Positions 1-8,940 of a DNA stretch of 53,059 nucleotides are shown here, piece by piece; the first letter of the stretch is position 1, and each line of letters opens with the position of its first letter. The DNA is from Methylobacterium pseudosasicola. Its GTDB lineage: Bacteria; Pseudomonadota; Alphaproteobacteria; Rhizobiales; Beijerinckiaceae. Under the pieces are notes generated by a model. The model searched no databases. It saw nothing but the letters and a program-made list of their open reading frames with translations, and had not been told where the DNA came from. The DNA lies in assembly GCF_900114535.1 (NCBI RefSeq), contig NZ_FOTK01000041.1, forward strand, positions 1-53,059. The letters are read 5' to 3'. A program made the position numbers and the translations under genes.

Positions 1-25
1 GGCCGGGCCGTGCGATTGCGGCGGC

Positions 26-322
26 TCAGATCTGGCAAATTACGGACCGGAACGGTTTCGGGTTGCGCTTGTAGCCGGATCGGGGCGCCTGGGATTTCTC
101 GTCGATCTCGACGGCTCCGAGGGCTTCGTCGAGCCGCATCAGCTTCCAACCCTGACGCTCGCCGGAATTGCTGCCTCCGCGGACCTGCCAGACGCTCATG
201 ATCTGGTGGCCCGCTGTCGAGATGCCGACTGTGTGAACCTCGACGACGCGCGAGAAGCCATCATAGCGCAGCTCCAGGCATTTGCCGTTGCGCAGGGCAG
301 TACAGGCGTTGGCAGCCCACAT
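26..322 (-). CDS. small WYL-like hypothetical protein
   Basis: About 98 residues. The motif LELRYDGFSRVVEVHTVG followed by VWQVRGGS and a Lys/Arg-rich C-terminus resembles the beta-strand core of WYL-type ligand-binding domains, but no DNA-binding part is present. An upstream ATG at 376 would add 18 residues of Cys/Arg-rich, low-quality sequence, so the ATG at 322 is preferred. The family looks like a stand-alone conserved small protein of Methylobacterium-type genomes; its function is unknown. It lies opposite to the tail-lysozyme gene that follows, so it is not part of that phage operon. Confidence 0.6.
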   Translation of the reverse strand: MWAANACTALRNGKCLELRYDGFSRVVEVHTVGISTAGHQIMSVWQVRGGSNSGERQGWKLMRLDEALGAVEIDEKSQAPRSGYKRNPKPFRSVICQI

Positions 323-533
323 GAGATCGGTCCGGTCAGGAGATCGGCAGCATGAGGGCACGAACGCAACTCGCACTCGGCGTCAGGATGGCTTTGCCTT
401 ATCGGAGAGTCGATAGCCTCCAGACCCGCCAGAACTGGCTCAGGGCTGACGCCGCTCCAGGCCCGCATACAGACACCCGAAATCGCCTGACGCCCGCCAG
501 CGGGCCGGATTTCGCAACAGTGGGGCATTCCAG

Positions 534-1703
534 ATGAGCGACGGAACCGGCTTCGGGGGCGTACCCTCTTTCAAGGGTGGCGGCACAGGCCTGAGCCCGT
601 CCATCCAGGATTGGTTGCAGATGCAGCAGCTCGCCCAGGCCCAGGGTCAGGGCGGAATGAGCCAGGGCATGCCCCAGGACGTGCCACAAGCTGTCCCGCC
701 GGGCTCCTCCGGCTTCAATCCGCAGACCCCGCCCACGGGCGCGCCGACCGACGTGGTTCGGCCGGAGGCGGCTTCCCTCGCATCGGCGGCCATGAACGCG
801 CTGGGGCCGTCGAGCGCGCAGGCGGCTACACCCGACCCGAACGACATCCGCGGCCGGTTCATCTCGACCCTGCAGCAGGGCGGCCTCACCAACCCGAACG
901 GCCTCGGGGCGGTCGCGGCCTACGCGCAGCACGAGAGCCGATACTCGCCCTCGAACATCACCGGCTCTTGGTCGGACCCGAGCGAGAGCGGCCAGGCGGG
1001 GCAGTCTGGTGGCATCTTGTCGTGGCGTGCCGATCGCCTCGCGAACATGAGGGCGTTCACCCAGGGCGCAGCCGACCCGGTGGTGGCGCAGGCGCAGTTC
1101 ACCCTGGCCGAGAACCCGGCTCTGATCCGGGCGCTGCAGAACGCCCAGAGCCCGCAGGAGGCCAACGCCCTGATGGCGGATGCCTGGAAGTTCGCAGGCT
1201 ACAACCGACCCGGCGGCGAGAACGCGGCCCGGCTGGCGACGACGCAGGCCTACGCCAACAGCTTCGGTGGCGGCCAGGCGTTACCGGCGGTTGCGACCCC
1301 GCGTGGCGGCGGCTCGATGGGGTCGACGGCGCAACAGGGCGGCTTCGGCCTCAGCGGTGTCGTCGGCCAGGGCTCCGCCGTCCCAGGGCAGGCATCGGCC
1401 ATGCCGGGGGGGGCGTCCCTCTCGGCCCAGCCTCTCGCGGTCGCTCCCCAGCCCGCGGGGTTCTCGACCGATCCGGCCGAGCAGCAGCCGAGCAACCAGT
1501 ACGCGCAGATCGGGAATGCGCTGAAGGCCGTTGCGGCCGGTCAGCAGAAGCAGGGCCAGAAGGGCGGCGGGGGCATGCCGGGCGCGCCTGAGGTCGGCGG
1601 GCGACCGATCTCGCTGCAGCAGGCGCGGGCGATGTTCGACCCGGGCAAGTTCTACGGGATGCTGCGGAACGCCGGCGTGGGCGGTCAGGCGCGGGGATCG
1701 TAG
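534..1703 (+). CDS. phage tail lysozyme-like protein
   Basis: 389 residues. The N-terminal 90 residues are Gly/Gln/Pro-rich linker. Residues about 100-240 (from IRGRFISTLQQ through NALMADAWKFAGYNRPG) match the pattern of the phage tail lysozyme domain, with the candidate catalytic Glu in AYAQHESRYSPSN. The C-terminal 150 residues are again low-complexity Gly/Gln/Ala. Such proteins sit on the virion and locally open peptidoglycan during DNA entry. The neighbours downstream are also phage-like, but no head or tail-tube genes lie beside it. In related phage late operons this kind of gene commonly follows large ejection-type proteins, which is what sits at the far right end of this window. Confidence 0.75.
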   Translation: MSDGTGFGGVPSFKGGGTGLSPSIQDWLQMQQLAQAQGQGGMSQGMPQDVPQAVPPGSSGFNPQTPPTGAPTDVVRPEAASLASAAMNALGPSSAQAATPDPNDIRGRFISTLQQGGLTNPNGLGAVAAYAQHESRYSPSNITGSWSDPSESGQAGQSGGILSWRADRLANMRAFTQGAADPVVAQAQFTLAENPALIRALQNAQSPQEANALMADAWKFAGYNRPGGENAARLATTQAYANSFGGGQALPAVATPRGGGSMGSTAQQGGFGLSGVVGQGSAVPGQASAMPGGASLSAQPLAVAPQPAGFSTDPAEQQPSNQYAQIGNALKAVAAGQQKQGQKGGGGMPGAPEVGGRPISLQQARAMFDPGKFYGMLRNAGVGGQARGS

Positions 1704-1957
1704 GTGGGGCAATGCTGCCCAGGCATGCGCCCAAGATGGAGGTCGGCGGGGACGGTGTCGAGCAGCGCCAGGATCGTCGGCCGATTTCAGCACGACGTCG
1801 GGCTGACGGCGGGTGCAGCGGGAAAGTCACAAGGTCCGGAAGGCGGAAAACCCGGTTCGGGCGCAAAAATAAATCTACCGCTGATCGGCGTTTCCGGCAT
1901 GGCGACTTTCGTCCGCCGAATGGAGGCTTGGGATCCATTCACCGGGAACCCAAGACC

Positions 1958-2452
1958 ATGTCCGACAACGATGACATCTACACCGTCAGGCGCAAGCGGA
2001 AGCACGCTGAGGCGCAGGCCAAGAGCATGGCCTTGCGCAAGAAGCGGAATGCCCCGGGCCGCGACGACCTTGGGCGTGCCGCCTACTATGTGCTGTTGGG
2101 GCTCTACAGCGATCCGAGGATCGCCAGGGAGCAGAAAACCGCCATCCAGGGGCAGACCTTGGCCCTCATGAGGGAGGCCGGCTTCGACGTGTTCGAGGCC
2201 AACGTCGCCTTCCTGAAGGATGCTCGGGGCGTCCTCGACAGTCTCAACGGGTGGCTTTGCCGACGCTACATGGAGCAGGGCAAACACCTCGGCCCGGAAG
2301 GCAAACCCTATAAGCGGCTGACCGGCCTCGGGAAGCGCCCCGATCAGCCGCTGAATAGGAGTAACGGGGGGAATGGCCAGGGCAGTGGTCAGCCGCTGAT
2401 CGAGAACGGCGTTACCTCCCGGCTTGCCGGCGACCAGGGCGATCCGTTCTGA
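1958..2452 (+). CDS. phage-associated hypothetical protein
   Basis: 164 residues, starting at MSDNDDIYTV; the open frame extends upstream to 1712 but that part is arginine-rich and reads as non-coding. The N-terminus is strongly basic (RRKRKHAEAQAK), the middle helical (YYVLLGLYSDPRIAREQKT), the C-terminus Gly/Asn/Gln-rich. No family recognised. Its place between the tail lysozyme and a PrtN-like activator suggests a prophage accessory gene. The 254 bases upstream (1704-1957) hold no gene. Confidence 0.6.
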   Translation: MSDNDDIYTVRRKRKHAEAQAKSMALRKKRNAPGRDDLGRAAYYVLLGLYSDPRIAREQKTAIQGQTLALMREAGFDVFEANVAFLKDARGVLDSLNGWLCRRYMEQGKHLGPEGKPYKRLTGLGKRPDQPLNRSNGGNGQGSGQPLIENGVTSRLAGDQGDPF

Positions 2453-2482
2453 TGGGCCTCCGTTCAAGCATGGGAGGCACAG

Positions 2483-2755
2483 ATGCCGAGGCAACAGCCG
2501 AACGCGGGGCGGTGGAAAAAGCGCTTCGAAAACCGTGAGCCGACCCTTGCCGAGATCGAGGAGGCAACCCTCTACTCGGCCTATCTCGTGGAGAAGCTCG
2601 GCGAGCAGTACGCCCCGGTCATGGACCGCCTTGTCTTCGAGCTAGAAGAGGCTCGGAAGCGGGGCGGCAACCCTACGGAGAGGGCGAAACGGAGCCTAGA
2701 CGAAGCTGAGGCAGGCGGTCGGCTTGCGGCCGTGAACATCACGCGGAAGCGCTAA
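2483..2755 (+). CDS. small charged hypothetical protein
   Basis: 90 residues, preceded by a good ribosome-binding site (TGGGAGG, about 8 bases before the ATG). The protein is rich in Glu, Lys and Arg and is predicted helical (EIEEATLYSAYLVEKLGEQY, FELEEARKRGGN). No conserved domain was recognised. It follows the preceding gene by 30 bases in the same direction and is probably co-transcribed with it and with the PrtN-like gene 23 bases downstream. Confidence 0.6.
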   Translation: MPRQQPNAGRWKKRFENREPTLAEIEEATLYSAYLVEKLGEQYAPVMDRLVFELEEARKRGGNPTERAKRSLDEAEAGGRLAAVNITRKR

Positions 2756-2778
2756 AGCCTCACCTCGCGGAGAACACC

Positions 2779-3066
2779 ATGAAGGCCCGCAGCTCGCGAA
2801 TGAACGATCCTAGCGAGCCGACCACGGTTGCCCTCCTGCGCGAGCAGTACGGCCCGAGGGTTATCATCCCGCTCGACCGCGTGATGGAGGACTACTTCCC
2901 CGGCTTGTCGCAGGAGCACCTGCTGCGCCGGATCGGCGAGGGCAAGCTCAACCTGCCGGTGGTGCGGATCGACGCCAGCCAGAAATCGGCCAAAGGCGTC
3001 GCCCTAGTCGACCTCGCAACGTACCTCGACCGCCGGATTGAGGCGGCCCGCAAGGAATGCCGTTAG
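2779..3066 (+). CDS. PrtN-like pyocin activator family protein
   Basis: 95 residues (89 if translation starts at the second ATG, 2800). The segment DRVMEDYFPGLSQEHLLRRIGEGKLNLPVVRID with the following KGVALVDLATYLDRRI is the layout of the pyocin activator PrtN family, small DNA-binding proteins with an excisionase-like fold that activate pyocin or prophage genes. In Pseudomonas PrtN drives pyocin transcription under SOS control; here a role as local phage regulator or excisionase-like factor is inferred. It sits between a small phage-type gene and an HNH-like gene, an arrangement typical of prophage ends. Confidence 0.7.
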   Translation: MKARSSRMNDPSEPTTVALLREQYGPRVIIPLDRVMEDYFPGLSQEHLLRRIGEGKLNLPVVRIDASQKSAKGVALVDLATYLDRRIEAARKECR

Positions 3067-3149
3067 CTTTACGGGTAGCATGCTCCGCCAACGCTACCAC
3101 TCGCCTTACAGCTACGCTTTCTCCGCTCCTGGTGGCAGATTGCGTCACC

Positions 3150-3575
3150 ATGCCGATCCGGCCCGAGCACCGCTTCTTCTACCCGATCGACTGGGCGCAG
3201 CTCTCGGCCGTGATCCGGTTCGGCCGGGCGAAAGGCTGCTGCGAGAACTGCGGACGGCCGCACGGGCGGATGGTCTACCACCTCGGGGACGGCCGCTGGT
3301 GGGACACGGATGTTGGGCGTTGGCGCGACGGGTGGGGTAGACGGATCCGCATAGTGTCGGGAACCGACATCCTCGGCCGAGTACGCACGACTCGTGTGGT
3401 TCTGGCGACGGCACATCGCGACCACAACACCTCGAACAACACGGACGCTAACCTCGCGGCCTTCTGCCAGAGGTGCCACATGATCCACGACCGGCCGGAG
3501 CATCAGCGGAGACGGTGGCGGACGCTGTTCCAGCGGAAGGCGATGGGCGACCTGTTCGGTGGGCCCTACGCATGA
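3150..3575 (+). CDS. HNH endonuclease-like zinc protein
   Basis: 141 residues from the ATG at 3150 (MPIRPEHRFFYPIDW); the open frame extends further upstream but lacks coding character. It contains two CxxC pairs, GCCENCGRPHG near residue 30 and FCQRCHMIHD near residue 110, and between them ATAHRDHNTSNNTDANL. The pattern CxxC ... HxDH-N ... CxxC-H fits an HNH/zinc-finger nuclease fold in which the His-Asp-His-Asn stretch would be the active site. Similar proteins occur in phages and as stand-alone accessory genes. Nuclease activity is inferred, not shown. Tail of the left phage-derived cluster. Confidence 0.65.
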   Translation: MPIRPEHRFFYPIDWAQLSAVIRFGRAKGCCENCGRPHGRMVYHLGDGRWWDTDVGRWRDGWGRRIRIVSGTDILGRVRTTRVVLATAHRDHNTSNNTDANLAAFCQRCHMIHDRPEHQRRRWRTLFQRKAMGDLFGGPYA

Positions 3576-3690
3576 GCGCTACCGTGGCCTTAGGGCCAGC
3601 CTCCAGGCGTCGTCCACTGCTACCTGACGACAAAACGGATGCGATCGGATGCCCGTAGCTTGGTCTTAGCGGGCATTCGACGGCGGGAAA

Positions 3691-4101
3691 CTAATCGCGC
3701 AGCGGCTCGGGCTTTTGGCCGTCCGGAAGGATCTCTCTGAGGTGATTGGTGATCATTTCGGCTGAGAACGGCTTGCCAAGGAAGCGAGCCCCCTCGGGCA
3801 GGTCACCCGAGCACGGGCGAGCCTGTCCGGATGCAACCACGATCGAGATGTGCGGCCAGTGTCGGGCCGTCTCGCGGGCGACGGCAAAACCATTGCGAGA
3901 CCCGGGCATCTGCACGTCGGTGAACAACAGCACGATGGATGCGTGGTGCTGTCCCAGCACGGCCATTGCTTGATCGCCGTCGGCTGCTTCAAACGTGCGG
4001 AACCCGGCCTCGCTGAGGATGTCCAGCGCGTCCATGCGGATCAGCGCGTCGTCGTCGACGACCAGGGCATAGGGGGCAGGGGCGTTGGGTTGCTGAGACA
4101 T
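3691..4101 (-). CDS. single-domain response regulator
   Basis: 136 residues, one receiver (REC) domain and nothing else. Acidic pocket VVDDDAL at residues 15-20, phospho-acceptor Asp62 in LLFTDVQMPG, conserved Lys110 in FLGKPF. It has no output domain, so it is likely a phosphate sink, phospho-relay element or partner-binding regulator in the cytosol. The ATG at 4101 starts MSQQPN; a longer frame to 4269 is non-conserved. It lies downstream of the sensor kinase and a second receiver on the same strand (71-base gap), so all three are probably one operon. Confidence 0.85.
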   Translation of the reverse strand: MSQQPNAPAPYALVVDDDALIRMDALDILSEAGFRTFEAADGDQAMAVLGQHHASIVLLFTDVQMPGSRNGFAVARETARHWPHISIVVASGQARPCSGDLPEGARFLGKPFSAEMITNHLREILPDGQKPEPLRD

Positions 4102-4172
4102 AAGGACCAAAGCGGTCGCAGCCCGATAAGGTCCCTGCATGCCAGCCCGGCTGTCCGACCCGTCGGAGGGGT

Positions 4173-4547
4173 CTAGGCGGCAAATTTCCGGAGGGCTGCC
4201 TCGATCTTGCGCCGATCGAACGGCTTTCCGAGCACCACGCCACGCGCGGGGATCTGTGAGGTGTCCCACGGCTGGGACGAGACCATCAGCAACTCGATCG
4301 GCGGCCAGCGGTCACGGATCGACAGGGCTAGCTGCATGCCGGCGGTCGAACCGCGCATGTCGAGGTCGGTGAACACCGTGCGGATGTCGTGCCGGGTCTC
4401 CAAGATCTGAATGGCTTCAACGACCGTGCTCACCTCGATCGCCTCACAACCTGCGTTCTCGACGAAATCCACCAGGGACATCATCAGGATCGGATCGTCC
4501 TCGACGACAAGCACCAGGGCTTGGCCGGGGCGTAGGGGCTCGGTCAT
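4173..4547 (-). CDS. single-domain response regulator
   Basis: 124 residues consisting of one receiver domain. Acidic pair VVEDDPI near residue 15, phospho-acceptor Asp61 in TVFTDLDMRG, Lys108 in VLGKPF. The stop codon of the kinase gene (4556) is only 8 bases before its start, so it is the first cognate receiver of the HWE kinase. CheY-like single-domain receivers paired with HWE/HisKA_2 kinases are common in alphaproteobacteria, where they feed into general stress, light or attachment responses; which of these applies cannot be told from the sequence. Confidence 0.88.
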   Translation of the reverse strand: MTEPLRPGQALVLVVEDDPILMMSLVDFVENAGCEAIEVSTVVEAIQILETRHDIRTVFTDLDMRGSTAGMQLALSIRDRWPPIELLMVSSQPWDTSQIPARGVVLGKPFDRRKIEAALRKFAA

Positions 4548-4555
4548 TCAAACGA

Positions 4556-7072
4556 TCAATGCAGGTGGATCTGGATGTCGGTCAGCGGCGCTCGAAATTC
4601 AGCGCGAAGACCAGTCAGGTCATAATGCAAGTTAGCGGCGCGGGTTCCGACCAGGCCCATCTTGATGAGCTTGGAGCCGAACCCGCCCCGGCCGGCGGGC
4701 GCGAGGGCGGCTGGGCCGCCACTCTCAGTCCAGTCGAGTACGAGGCTCGGAGCGTTGCCGTGTTCGGTGCGCCAGGCCACGCGAACGAGGCCGGTGGCGG
4801 TCGAGAGCGAGCCGTATTTGAGCGCGTTGGTAGCCAGCTCGTGTAGCAGCAGCGACAGCGATAGCGCCGCCTGCGGGCTGATATCCAAGTCCGGCCCATC
4901 GAACGCGAAACGGTCCAGGTCTGCCTGTAGACTCAGCACGCTCTCCATCACCGCCTTCAGCTTGGCGGCGGTCCAGCTCTTCTGCATCAGCACGTCATGG
5001 GCGCGCGACAGGGCCAGAACGCGGCGCTCGAACGCGCCGACCAGCTCACGCTCGCTGACCCCGCGCAGGGTCTGCGTGGCGATCGACTGGACGATGGAGA
5101 GCGTATTCTTGAGCCGGTGGGCCAGCTCCTTGTTGAGGACCCCCTGCAGCTCCTCGGCGCGCACACGGGCCACGCCGACCTCGACCCGGTCAGCGACATT
5201 GCGCAGGAACGCCAATTCCTCGGCAGTCCAGATGCGCGCCTGTACGTCATGGACGATGAACACCGCCACGGTGCGTCCGCGCTCGCGCACCGGCATGTTG
5301 ACCAAGCTGCCCACGTCGATCGATTGCATTGGCCCGGGGTTGTCACGGGTACGCGGGTCGGTGGTCACGTCCTCGATCACCAGCGCTTCGCCACGCTGCA
5401 GGTGAGCGCGGATGTCGCCGTAGTTGTCGAACTGATGCAGGCCGGCGATGCTCGGGATGCCCGGGGCGGTCCAGTCCGGTTCGACCTCGATAGCCTCCAC
5501 GTCGCCGGCGATCCGACCGAACCCAGCGCGGGTCGCGCCAAGCGCCAGGCCGACGATTTCAGCGGCAGCCTGGGTCATTTCGCCGGTGGTGGTCAGATCG
5601 CGTAGCCGGTCGCCGAGGGTCAGCAGGGCCACGCGACGGGCGTCGGCCTCGACGCGGGCGGTGACCTCTAGGAAGATCACCCCGAAGCGGTCACCATCGA
5701 GCTTGAATGCCCGTCCCTCATACCAGCGTCGCAACGCGCCGACCTGGCGGGTGAACGCGATGGGCTGGCCACTGTTGACCACCTTGCCGAACTCGACAAT
5801 CCATTCGTCTTCGACGCCGGGGATCACCTCGCGGACGGTGCGTCCGACGACGGTCGAGGGGTCGATCCCGAGCAGCTCGCCCCAGGCTGGATTGACCTCG
5901 ACGTAGCGCCAATCCGTGATCCGTCCGCCGGGATCGCGGACCACCTCGCCAATCTGGAAGCCTTCGCTCAGGCGGTCGAACAGGCCGCGCCAGTACACGT
6001 CCTTGGCGCGTGCGTCGGCGCGTGCCTCCGCCTCAGTCAGACCGGCTGTCGCCGCCCCGGCGAACAAAGTCAGCTGCTCCAGGTCGATCTGATCGAACGC
6101 GAACGGCTGACGGGACTGCAGCTTGACCACGCCGAGAACGTGGTTGCCTTGCAGCACCGGGGCGAGCACGGCCGAACCGAGTTGCAGACAGGCGACCAAC
6201 TCATGCTTGACGTGGGGGTCGCGGCTGGCGTCGATCATCAGGTACGGTTGGCGTGTCGTCGCGCAGTGGCCAGCCGTGCTGCCGGCCAAGGGCACCCGCA
6301 GGCCTTGATAGCCCTCAACCGTGCCCTGAACCGCGTGGTACGTCAGTGCATCGCCATCGAGCAGCTCGAACACCCCGCCATCCGCCGCCGGGATAGCTCG
6401 CATCGCTCCGACGACGATCGCCCTCAGGATCGGCTGCAGTTCTCCCTCGGCGGCGACGATCGCCATTTGGGTCTCCCGGAGGGCCTCGCGAGCCCGATAG
6501 GTCTGTGCCTCGGTCGCGCGCAGGGTGTCACGCTGGGCCACCGCCCGACGCAACTCCAGCTGACTCAACACCTGCTCCGCCAGAAGCTTGAGACCGCTCT
6601 GTTGCGCCTGGGTCAGCCCACCGGGGCGGGGAACCTTGTCGATGACGCATAGGCTACCGAGAACCATACCGGCGGACGTGCGCAGTGGGGCTCCGGCATA
6701 GAAGCGGATGTGCGGCTCGCCCGTGACCAGGGGATTGGCCTGAGTGCGCGTATCGACTGTCAGATCCGGAATGATCAGCAGCTCGTCCGGCTGAGCGAGG
6801 GCATGAGCGCAGACGGAGCTGTTGAGATCGGTCTCGCAACGTGGAAACCCGACCCGTGCCTTGAACCACTGTCGGTCTTCGGCGATCAGGCTGACCAGAG
6901 CCACAGGCACATCGCATAGTTGGCAGGCCAGCTGCACGATGCCGTCGAACCCCGGCTCGGCTGGTGTGTCCAGGATCGCATAGTCGTCCAGCGCCTGCAG
7001 GCGCTCGTCATCGACCGCGATGGGTGGGATCGAGTGGGGTTCCATCAGTGCAGTTTCGCCGCGCTTTTGCAT
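4556..7072 (-). CDS. soluble GAF/GAF/PAS/GAF HWE-family sensor histidine kinase
   Basis: 838 residues with no membrane segment. Order: GAF about 25-170, GAF about 205-345, PAS about 360-475 (RITDWRYVEVNPAWGELLG), GAF about 485-630, then a HWE/HisKA_2 kinase core. The phospho-accepting His lies near residue 652 in NKELAHRLKNTLSIVQ; the ATP-binding N-box is HELATNALKYGS near 745, with GFGSKLIKMGL near the end. HWE kinases autophosphorylate His and pass phosphate to receivers, here most likely the two single-domain regulators directly downstream. The GAF domains lack a recognisable chromophore Cys, so the signal is unknown. An internal ATG at 7045 (MEPHSIPP) is an alternative start. Confidence 0.9.
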   Translation of the reverse strand: MQKRGETALMEPHSIPPIAVDDERLQALDDYAILDTPAEPGFDGIVQLACQLCDVPVALVSLIAEDRQWFKARVGFPRCETDLNSSVCAHALAQPDELLIIPDLTVDTRTQANPLVTGEPHIRFYAGAPLRTSAGMVLGSLCVIDKVPRPGGLTQAQQSGLKLLAEQVLSQLELRRAVAQRDTLRATEAQTYRAREALRETQMAIVAAEGELQPILRAIVVGAMRAIPAADGGVFELLDGDALTYHAVQGTVEGYQGLRVPLAGSTAGHCATTRQPYLMIDASRDPHVKHELVACLQLGSAVLAPVLQGNHVLGVVKLQSRQPFAFDQIDLEQLTLFAGAATAGLTEAEARADARAKDVYWRGLFDRLSEGFQIGEVVRDPGGRITDWRYVEVNPAWGELLGIDPSTVVGRTVREVIPGVEDEWIVEFGKVVNSGQPIAFTRQVGALRRWYEGRAFKLDGDRFGVIFLEVTARVEADARRVALLTLGDRLRDLTTTGEMTQAAAEIVGLALGATRAGFGRIAGDVEAIEVEPDWTAPGIPSIAGLHQFDNYGDIRAHLQRGEALVIEDVTTDPRTRDNPGPMQSIDVGSLVNMPVRERGRTVAVFIVHDVQARIWTAEELAFLRNVADRVEVGVARVRAEELQGVLNKELAHRLKNTLSIVQSIATQTLRGVSERELVGAFERRVLALSRAHDVLMQKSWTAAKLKAVMESVLSLQADLDRFAFDGPDLDISPQAALSLSLLLHELATNALKYGSLSTATGLVRVAWRTEHGNAPSLVLDWTESGGPAALAPAGRGGFGSKLIKMGLVGTRAANLHYDLTGLRAEFRAPLTDIQIHLH

Positions 7073-7322
7073 ACGCTTACAGCACCGCTCCGTGAGGAGA
7101 AACGCTGTGCCTTGAGTGGTTCGCGTTCACGAAGGTGATGGCCCGGCGAACGGCTGAAGGGTGTGATGCCGCCGTCGCCCCCCACCTTACGAGAACGCTC
7201 CGACGCCAGCTGTTCGAGCCGATCTCTCATATCGATCGGCGCCGGTACACGTCATCTAGGTGATAGTCGTCGTTGGACCTCATCAGCGCTGGCTTCCTGA
7301 TCCCCGATGGGCGGCGACGTGC

Positions 7323-7562
7323 CTATTCGGCAGCTTTCAGCATCGTATGCCGTGCCGCCTCCTGCCGCGCGACCGAGAGAATGCGGTTTCGGCTCTGCTC
7401 ATCGGGAGCAGCTGTCCAAAGCTGGATTAGCTGAGCCGCACCATCGACCAGAGCCAAAGTGGACGGATGTACGAAGGCATCGGTGGACATGTTGAGCGCC
7501 CTACCGATCTTATCGAGTGCGACGGCCGCTGGGCTTCCTGCAGCCGGCGTTGGCGTATCCAT
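7323..7562 (-). CDS. small hypothetical protein
   Basis: 79 residues: a Pro/Ala-rich N-terminus, then a helical, HTH-sized region (ALDKIGRALNMSTDAFVHPS) and a C-terminal helix (SRNRILSVARQEAARH). The size and the phrase IGRALNMSTDAF recall the C-terminal parts of small phage-type or MucR-associated regulators, but no family can be named. It is isolated: 250 bases of non-coding DNA separate it from the kinase gene, and a long gene-poor stretch follows on the other side. Confidence 0.55.
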   Translation of the reverse strand: MDTPTPAAGSPAAVALDKIGRALNMSTDAFVHPSTLALVDGAAQLIQLWTAAPDEQSRNRILSVARQEAARHTMLKAAE

Positions 7563-8126
7563 AGCGGCCTCAACCTACTGGCCGATATACCCGGCTTAAG
7601 CCACCCACTGGCATGCAACGAAAAGCTATGCAAATGTAAAGGAAATACTATCCTGTACAAATATTTGTGAAGATTGTAATAAAACTACAATTGCGAGCAT
7701 ATGGTTGGGGTCGCAATGGGAAATACGCTTGGCTTGGCTTGACGGCAGCGGGAGAGTTTTGCGTTGAGGCAAGCCGTTTAATTACCCGGATCGGTACAAC
7801 AGAGATGCAGAGCTTGATTAGACTACTGCCTCTATCCGTCGGTGGAGGATTGGCTAAGCAGATTAAACCGATTTAGGCGGGGAAGACTGTGATCCCAAAT
7901 AAGTGGCATCTGAATGAGTACCGCCCGACGCAGCACTGATCCGGGCCCTCAGGGAAGGGGTACGCTCGATGGATTTCGCGCTGCCATCCAGCAAAATTGC
8001 GCCCCGATCCCGTCAAATGCAGGGGCGAGGTCTTAGGAAGCGGTCACATGATGGGCTTTGCGGTGCACGCAGGATCGCATCTTGCCAGACGACGCTGCCC
8101 CCCTCCCGATTTCGTCCTGCCGCTTC
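7563..8126 (+). other. gene-poor stretch
   Basis: About 560 bases with no convincing gene. Bases 7620-7690 are AT-rich and could hold promoters for the divergent flanking genes. An open frame at 7667-7876 (MKIVIKLQLRAYG) reads poorly and has no ribosome-binding site. No repeats or hairpins stood out. Confidence 0.5.
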
Positions 8127-8417
8127 ATGGACGCGCTCATCGATCTGCTCGGCGCCTTCCCCGCAGGACGAGATAGAAGGCGGGCCGAGGCGCTGTCCGA
8201 GCGATTGGACAAGTTGAACGACGAGGCCCGATGGCACGACGCTCCATCCACGACCTTGGCAGCTATCCAAGGGGCGCAAATCCTGCTCAGCCTAGCTGAA
8301 CTGCCGCCTTCGTCGCCCTCCTTATCGGAGGCCTTCTGCGAGGATGCGCCGAGGGTCGGGCACTTGCGGGTGGTCACGACGCCATCCCCTTCATCTTGGT
8401 CGGATGGCAGGCGGTGA
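8127..8417 (+). CDS. small hypothetical protein
   Basis: 96 residues from the ATG at 8127 (MDALIDLLGAF). The first 60 residues are helical and charged (RAEALSERLDKLNDEARWHD, AAIQGAQILLSLAEL); the tail is Ser/Pro-rich. An upstream start at 8058 is possible but adds unconvincing sequence. No family recognised. Precedes a helical protein gene in the same direction by about 110 bases. Confidence 0.45.
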   Translation: MDALIDLLGAFPAGRDRRRAEALSERLDKLNDEARWHDAPSTTLAAIQGAQILLSLAELPPSSPSLSEAFCEDAPRVGHLRVVTTPSPSSWSDGRR

Positions 8418-8527
8418 CCGTGCCCAAGCCCGCGCTGGCACCTGCAGATAGTTCGCTCTTTGGGCAAGGCTGCGCACCTAAAGCGGCACGTGCGCATGGA
8501 ACAGACGATCTTCCCTCGATCCTGGCC

Positions 8528-8833
8528 ATGTCATTGTGGCCGTGGACCGATATCGTCGAGACGGCGATGGGCGGTATGGGCGACGTGGTGCGGCTGACGG
8601 CCGAGAACACGGTGACGAACCTGCGTCGCCTGATCGTGCCGACATCACCCCTGGAGATAGCGATGGAGGATGCGCTGCTCGCCTCCGATGCGCTGGCGCA
8701 GGATCTCGACCGACGTGGGTTTTTCCAACCGGCCGTGCGCGAGGAAGCGCGCGTAGCCCTGAACGCCCTGACTTGGTGGCTGGGAAGCGCAAAACCCGCT
8801 GAGCAGACGAAGGAGATCGGGCTGGGTTGGTAG
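8528..8833 (+). CDS. helical hypothetical protein (paralogue of 36954-37295)
   Basis: 101 residues from MSLWPWTDIV. Mostly alpha-helical with alternating Ala/Leu and charged residues. The C-terminus (KEIGLGW) and the preceding ARVALNALTWWL segment align with the C-terminus KELGIGW and ARKSLADLVEAL of the protein encoded at 36954-37295, so the two are paralogues of an unnamed family. Function unknown. The open frame extends upstream to 8396, but the preceding residues are Pro/Ala-rich and unlikely to be translated. Confidence 0.6.
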   Translation: MSLWPWTDIVETAMGGMGDVVRLTAENTVTNLRRLIVPTSPLEIAMEDALLASDALAQDLDRRGFFQPAVREEARVALNALTWWLGSAKPAEQTKEIGLGW

Positions 8834-8940
8834 CCGCGGTCGCGTGACGTTACTGCCGTCCCTCAGATCCGCTCCGAACAACGTAGTGGGTAGATCCGGT
8901 TGTTTGATGGCCCCGCGCGGTGGCGCGAGGCCGTTGCCGC

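Noticed and set aside
7045..7230. Minus-strand frame MRDRLEQLASERSRK upstream of the sensor kinase
   Set aside because: Overlaps the kinase start in another frame, and its second half reads as non-coding; more likely the kinase leader.
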